From: Candidatus Sulfopaludibacter sp. SbA3
Lineage (GTDB): Bacteria; Acidobacteriota; Terriglobia; Bryobacterales; Bryobacteraceae
Assembly: GCA_945893365.1 (NCBI GenBank)
Contig: CAMDED010000059.1
Location: forward strand, 1 to 42,339
Length of the DNA: 42,339 nt
Direction of reading: 5' to 3'
Below the pieces are notes generated by a model, which was given only the letters and a program-made list of their open reading frames with translations, ran no database searches and was not told the origin of the DNA. A program made the position numbers and the translations under genes. This document shows positions 39,265 through 42,339 of the stretch, piece by piece; positions within the stretch are counted from its first letter, which is position 1, and each line of letters opens with the position of its first letter.

Positions 39265-41185
39265 CGCCTTCCTCCTCGCGTTCAACGTTCTTGGCGACGA
39301 CCCCGGTCCGTGGCCGCGCATCCTGTCTTCGGTAGGCTTCCAACCCACGGGCGCAACCGGTTCGCCGATCTTCGTCGTGCGCTCCGGGACTCCGGGCCGC
39401 GCGGATTGGGCCGCGCGTGTCGAGAAGGGCGCCTACCTGATCCTTGAAGGCGAGTCGTCCACCGCGGATTCTTTCGGGTTCCGGCGCAGCTCCACCGCGG
39501 GGAGTGACGGCGTCCGCGTCGCAAGCGTCGTTGACGAGCACAATCCCACGCTGCCCGTCATCTGGCAGCGGGCAATCGAGCTGCCGCCGTATTCCGTTCC
39601 TCCAAACGCCCGCGTTTTCGCCAAGGAGCGGTGGACCGGAGCGCCACTCCTGGCCGGTTTCCGAACGGGCGCAGGCGCCGTGTTGTGGGTGGCGGTCACA
39701 CCGGGCGAACAGGGGTACGAGCGCTTCCCCTACATTCTTCACGCCTTGTCCGGCCTTGGTCTTTCTCCGCCCTTCCAGTCCCGCCGGTTGTGGGCGTTTT
39801 TCGACTACTCCTACCGCACGCGCGTCGACCTCGACTATTTCGCCGCCCGTTGGCGCGCCGCCGGGATTGCCGCCCTGCACGTCGCCTCCTGGCACTTTTA
39901 CGAGCCGGATCCGGGGCGCGACGTGTATCTCAGGACGCTGATCGAGGCCTGTCACCGGCAGGGCATTCTGGTCTACGCCTGGATCGAACTCCCTCACGTC
40001 AGCGAGAAATTCTGGAACGACCATCCGGCTTGGCGGGAGAAGACGGCGGTGCTTCAGGACGCCCATCTCGACTGGCGCAAGCTGATGAATCTACAGAACC
40101 GCGACTGCTTTCGCGCCATTTCCAGGGGCCTTAGGGCCATGATCGGGCGGTTCGCGTGGGACGGCGTCAATCTGGCGGAGCTCTATTTCGAATCTCTGGA
40201 GGGCGCGGCGAATCCCGCGCGCTTCACGCCGATGAACGACGATGTGCGCGCCGAGTTCCGCGAGAAGCGCGGGTTCGACCCGATCGGGAAGCCGGGTTCG
40301 AGAGAATTTCTCGACTTTCGCGCCGCGCTCGCACAGCGGATGCAGGAGGAGTGGCTTGCGGAAATCGTCGAAATGCGGAAATTGCAGCCGGACCTCGACT
40401 TGGTTTTGACCCATGTCGACGACCGTTTCGACACCGGTATGAAGGACGCCATCGGCGCGGACGCGGCCCGCGTACTTCCTCTTCTCGACCGGCGGGACTT
40501 CACCTTTCTCATCGAGGACCCGGCCACCGTCTGGCACTTGGGGCCGCAGCGGTACCCGGAGATCGCCAAGCGCTACCAGCCGTTGACGAAGAGAACCGAA
40601 AAGCTGGCGATCGACATCAACATCGTCGACCGGTATCAGGACGTTTACCCCACCAAGCAGCAGACCGGCACGGAGCTGTTTCAACTGGTGAACCTGGCGG
40701 CGCGGGCTTTCCCCCGGGTGGCATTGTATTTCGAGAACTCGATCCTTTCTCCCGACCTGCCCCTTCTCCCGTCCGCTTCCGCCGTCGTGGACCGGATCGA
40801 GACGATTGGGAAGAAGCTCGTGGTAGATTCCCCTTACGGCGTTGGAATTCCCTGGAAGGGAGGGGCGACCGTCGACGGAAAGCCGTGGCCGGTTCAGGAT
40901 GCGAACACGCTCTGGCTGCCCTCGGGAGCGCACGCGGTGGAAGCGGCCGCGGCAAGGCCGCCCGGGATGCGGATCCTGGACTTCAACGGAACGCTGACCT
41001 CGGCGAGGGCGACGGCGCGGGGAACGGTGGAGCTTTCCTACCAGAGCTCGTCCCGAGCCATCGCCAAGTTGAGCCGGCGGGCGGCTCGGGTCACGATCGA
41101 CGGCTTCCCGGCGCCTCCCGGTATTCTTGCCGCGGGGGATATTCTGCTTCTTCCACGGGGCCGGCACCTGGTGCAGGTGGACTAA
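39248..41185 (+). CDS. Secreted TIM-barrel glycosidase-like protein (GHL10-type)
   Basis: A 645-residue protein with a signal peptide (MLSLTSAFLLAFNVLGDD), an N-terminal domain (about 20-175), and a TIM-barrel glycoside-hydrolase-like region (about 178-500). Landmarks of the barrel are AGIAALHVASWHFYEPD, ACHRQGILVYAWIELPHVSE, then FAWDGVNLAELYFES around residue 305, in the position of the WDGIHFDDYFY strand of GHL10-like proteins. Acidic residues there could be catalytic. A beta-rich C-terminal region follows. It overlaps the TPR/barrel gene by 17 bp, so the two are almost certainly co-translated. In Pga and Pel systems the exporter travels with a glycosidase or deacetylase of this kind; the family here is new to me. 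Confidence 0.75.
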   Translation: MLSLTSAFLLAFNVLGDDPGPWPRILSSVGFQPTGATGSPIFVVRSGTPGRADWAARVEKGAYLILEGESSTADSFGFRRSSTAGSDGVRVASVVDEHNPTLPVIWQRAIELPPYSVPPNARVFAKERWTGAPLLAGFRTGAGAVLWVAVTPGEQGYERFPYILHALSGLGLSPPFQSRRLWAFFDYSYRTRVDLDYFAARWRAAGIAALHVASWHFYEPDPGRDVYLRTLIEACHRQGILVYAWIELPHVSEKFWNDHPAWREKTAVLQDAHLDWRKLMNLQNRDCFRAISRGLRAMIGRFAWDGVNLAELYFESLEGAANPARFTPMNDDVRAEFREKRGFDPIGKPGSREFLDFRAALAQRMQEEWLAEIVEMRKLQPDLDLVLTHVDDRFDTGMKDAIGADAARVLPLLDRRDFTFLIEDPATVWHLGPQRYPEIAKRYQPLTKRTEKLAIDINIVDRYQDVYPTKQQTGTELFQLVNLAARAFPRVALYFENSILSPDLPLLPSASAVVDRIETIGKKLVVDSPYGVGIPWKGGATVDGKPWPVQDANTLWLPSGAHAVEAAAARPPGMRILDFNGTLTSARATARGTVELSYQSSSRAIAKLSRRAARVTIDGFPAPPGILAAGDILLLPRGRHLVQVD

Positions 41186-41350
41186 GCGCGCCTGGTCGCG
41201 GGAAGGCTGTCAGTCGGCCCGGCCCTTCTCAGGATCGACGAGCGCGATGGACATCAAATCCTTCACGCTGAACGCCGTCCCATAAGCCCGACGAGTCCGC
41301 ATCCCGCCGCAGGGATGCCTCGCTCGCTGCCCGGTTAGCGCCGCCCGGCG

Positions 41351-41374
41351 CCGGCGGACTGAAAACGCCGGTTT
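41351..41374 (+). terminator. Weak hairpin with short T run after the glycosidase-like gene
   Basis: CCGGCG (41351-41356) pairs with CGCCGG (41366-41371) over a nine-base loop, followed by TTT. The stem is short and the T run minimal, so it is a weak candidate for stopping the upstream operon. Confidence 0.35.
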
Positions 41375-41375
41375 C

Positions 41376-41403
41376 CGTAAACGCTTGTAAACGCGCTTGT
41401 AAA
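41376..41403 (-). repeat. Direct repeats TTTACAAG upstream of the efflux adaptor gene
   Basis: Read on the minus strand, TTTACAAG occurs at 41396-41403 and 41384-41391, and TTTACG at 41376-41381; starts are 12 and 10 bp apart. The core equals the repeats upstream of the winged-helix regulator. The copy nearest the gene covers the -35 hexamer of the adaptor promoter. Confidence 0.6.
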
Positions 41404-41425
41404 GCGGGTAGAAAACTACTACAAT
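41397..41425 (+). promoter_or_regulatory. Sigma70-type promoter of the efflux adaptor gene
   Basis: TTGTAA (41397-41402), exactly 17 bp, TACAAT (41420-41425). The -35 is formed by the third TTTACAAG repeat read on the other strand, so a bound regulator would either recruit or block polymerase. The ATG of the adaptor lies 107 bp further, leaving a long leader. The rest of 41186-41532 has no gene I can support. Confidence 0.65.
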
Positions 41426-41532
41426 CAAGCCGATTGGCAGATCGCGCGGAATCATTCGCTATCGGCATAACCTTTAGCCGGTTTGCGTCGTCTTTCCAAT
41501 GAGTAGAAGCTGCAGCTCGATAAGGTGAATCT

Positions 41533-42339
41533 ATGCAATCGCAAATGAGCGGAGCTCAGGCATCGCCGGCAACGCTGGGCAACGCCGCCCCGCGGAGTCC
41601 TCAAGCCGTCCCTCAGGTGGCCACACCGGCTCCTGGAAAGCCACGCCGTTTCGGATGGCTGCTGTTCGTGACGATCGCGGCGGCAGCCGGACTTGGAGCC
41701 TGGCTGTATGTGAACCGGGCATCCACGAGTAGCGATTCCGGAAGAGCCGAGATCGCTTCCGTCCGAACCGCGACGATTGCGGCCGGCGAGATCGTCAAGA
41801 CGATCCGAATCTCGGGCGACATTTCTGCGGAACGCTCGGCCGCATTGATCGCGCCGCAGATGTTCGGGAGCCGCACCGACCGCAGCCTCAGCGGCGGCGG
41901 TACTGGTGGGCGCAGCGGTGGCGGGAGTAGTGGCGGTGGCGGCGGCCGCAACAGTGGCGGCGGGTCCACAGCTTCGATGGGCGGTTCTTCCGGTGGCGGT
42001 TCGTCGTCCGGTTCAGGTTCATCCGGGATGGGTTCCTCGTTAAGCTCCTCGTCGAGCGTTTCCTCGACATCGCCGACGTCGTCCATGTCGCCGGGAAGCG
42101 GCTCATCGTCGGGAAGCAGCTCCGGCTCGGCAATCTCGAGCCTTGGTTCCAGCCGCACCGAAACCAGGAACCGTTTCAGTGGCTCCTCGTCGTCGTCGCC
42201 CGCCAAATCATCCGTAAAGTCCGCCGTTCCCGCGAATACGGCCAGCGGCACCATGGGTTCCGGCACGGGTTCGACAGCGAGTACGCTCCCAGGCGGTGGC
42301 GGTGGTGGCGGCGGCAATAGTGGCGGCGGCGGCGGAGGT
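41533..42339 (+). CDS. RND/ABC efflux periplasmic adaptor (HlyD family) with huge Gly/Ser insert, partial
   Basis: Partial: the frame is open from the ATG at 41533 to the window edge (269 codons). The protein has a proline-rich cytoplasmic start, one membrane segment (about residues 41-60) and the first barrel strands of HlyD/MacA-type adaptors (VRTATIAAGEIVKTIRISGD, then ERSAALIAPQMFGSR). At about residue 115, where the lipoyl/hairpin part should follow, a Gly/Ser-rich stretch begins and continues at least to residue 269, ending in runs of Gly. The adaptor assignment rests on this N-terminal part, with the usual hairpin not yet reached. The DNA shows GGC/GGT and TCG/TCC repeats, suggesting repeat-driven growth. 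The gene has its own promoter with TTTACAAG sites. Confidence 0.7.
   Translation, partial: MQSQMSGAQASPATLGNAAPRSPQAVPQVATPAPGKPRRFGWLLFVTIAAAAGLGAWLYVNRASTSSDSGRAEIASVRTATIAAGEIVKTIRISGDISAERSAALIAPQMFGSRTDRSLSGGGTGGRSGGGSSGGGGGRNSGGGSTASMGGSSGGGSSSGSGSSGMGSSLSSSSSVSSTSPTSSMSPGSGSSSGSSSGSAISSLGSSRTETRNRFSGSSSSSPAKSSVKSAVPANTASGTMGSGTGSTASTLPGGGGGGGGNSGGGGGG

Noticed and set aside
41210-41455. Minus-strand frame of 81 residues upstream of the adaptor gene
   Set aside because: It contains a plausible-looking end (DLMSIALVDPEKGRAD), but no family match, and it covers the promoter and repeats; more likely noise or a remnant.

Overview
The window is a high-GC bacterial chromosome segment densely packed with genes, many of them overlapping by 4 bp. 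Its family mix is typical of Acidobacteriota, most likely the Bryobacterales/Solibacter group: two DUF1549/DUF1553 plus DUF1501 gene pairs, a PVC-type CxxCH dehydrogenase-like protein, a HAF-repeat PEP-CTERM protein, many Tat or Sec exported proteins and an efflux adaptor with a Gly/Ser-rich insert. This placement is inferred from gene content; Planctomycetes or Verrucomicrobia are less likely alternatives. I saw no rRNA, tRNA or CRISPR array.

Layout. 0.2-4.3 kb: a four-gene operon for a molybdenum hydroxylase of the form II CO-dehydrogenase-like type (small, large, FAD and CoxG-like subunits). 4.3-6.1 kb: a gene-poor stretch with a nested inverted-repeat block, an EamA transporter and a decayed IS3-type transposase. 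6.1-14.5 kb: a minus-strand chain of seven genes, dnaE > accA > small membrane protein > methyltransferase > GT2 glycosyltransferase > glpD > O-methyltransferase, where every junction overlaps. 14.6-15.5 kb: a secreted protein made of two copies of one domain. 15.5-19.8 kb: a minus-strand DUF1549/1553 > DUF1501 > SUMF1-like cluster behind a strong sigma70-type promoter. 19.9-21.8 kb: a transposase fragment, a truncated-hemoglobin/ankyrin fusion and an unknown ORF. 22.0-27.1 kb: a HAF-repeat PEP-CTERM protein facing a histone-deacetylase-like gene that overlaps a large heme-binding dehydrogenase-like protein. 27.3-30.6 kb: a mutarotase-like protein, a double GNAT and a Tat-exported enolase-superfamily protein. 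30.7-36.6 kb: a second, plus-strand cluster (PSCyt1-DUF1549-DUF1553, DUF1501, MauG-like di-heme peroxidase).

36.7-42.3 kb is the least conventional part. A stand-alone winged-helix regulator without receiver domain is followed by a TPR/outer-membrane-barrel protein and, overlapping it by 17 bp, a secreted TIM-barrel glycosidase-like protein. This resembles the export and processing half of an exopolysaccharide system with no synthase in view. Behind it begins an RND/ABC efflux adaptor whose hairpin is interrupted by more than 150 Gly/Ser-rich residues; the gene runs off the window. Triplets of a TTTACAAG direct repeat lie both upstream of the regulator and across the -35 region of the adaptor promoter, which suggests one regulon.

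The strongest candidates for something new are this 36.7-42.3 kb module with its shared repeats, the globin-ankyrin fusion, and the coupled dnaE-accA-glpD chain with an N-terminally short AccA.
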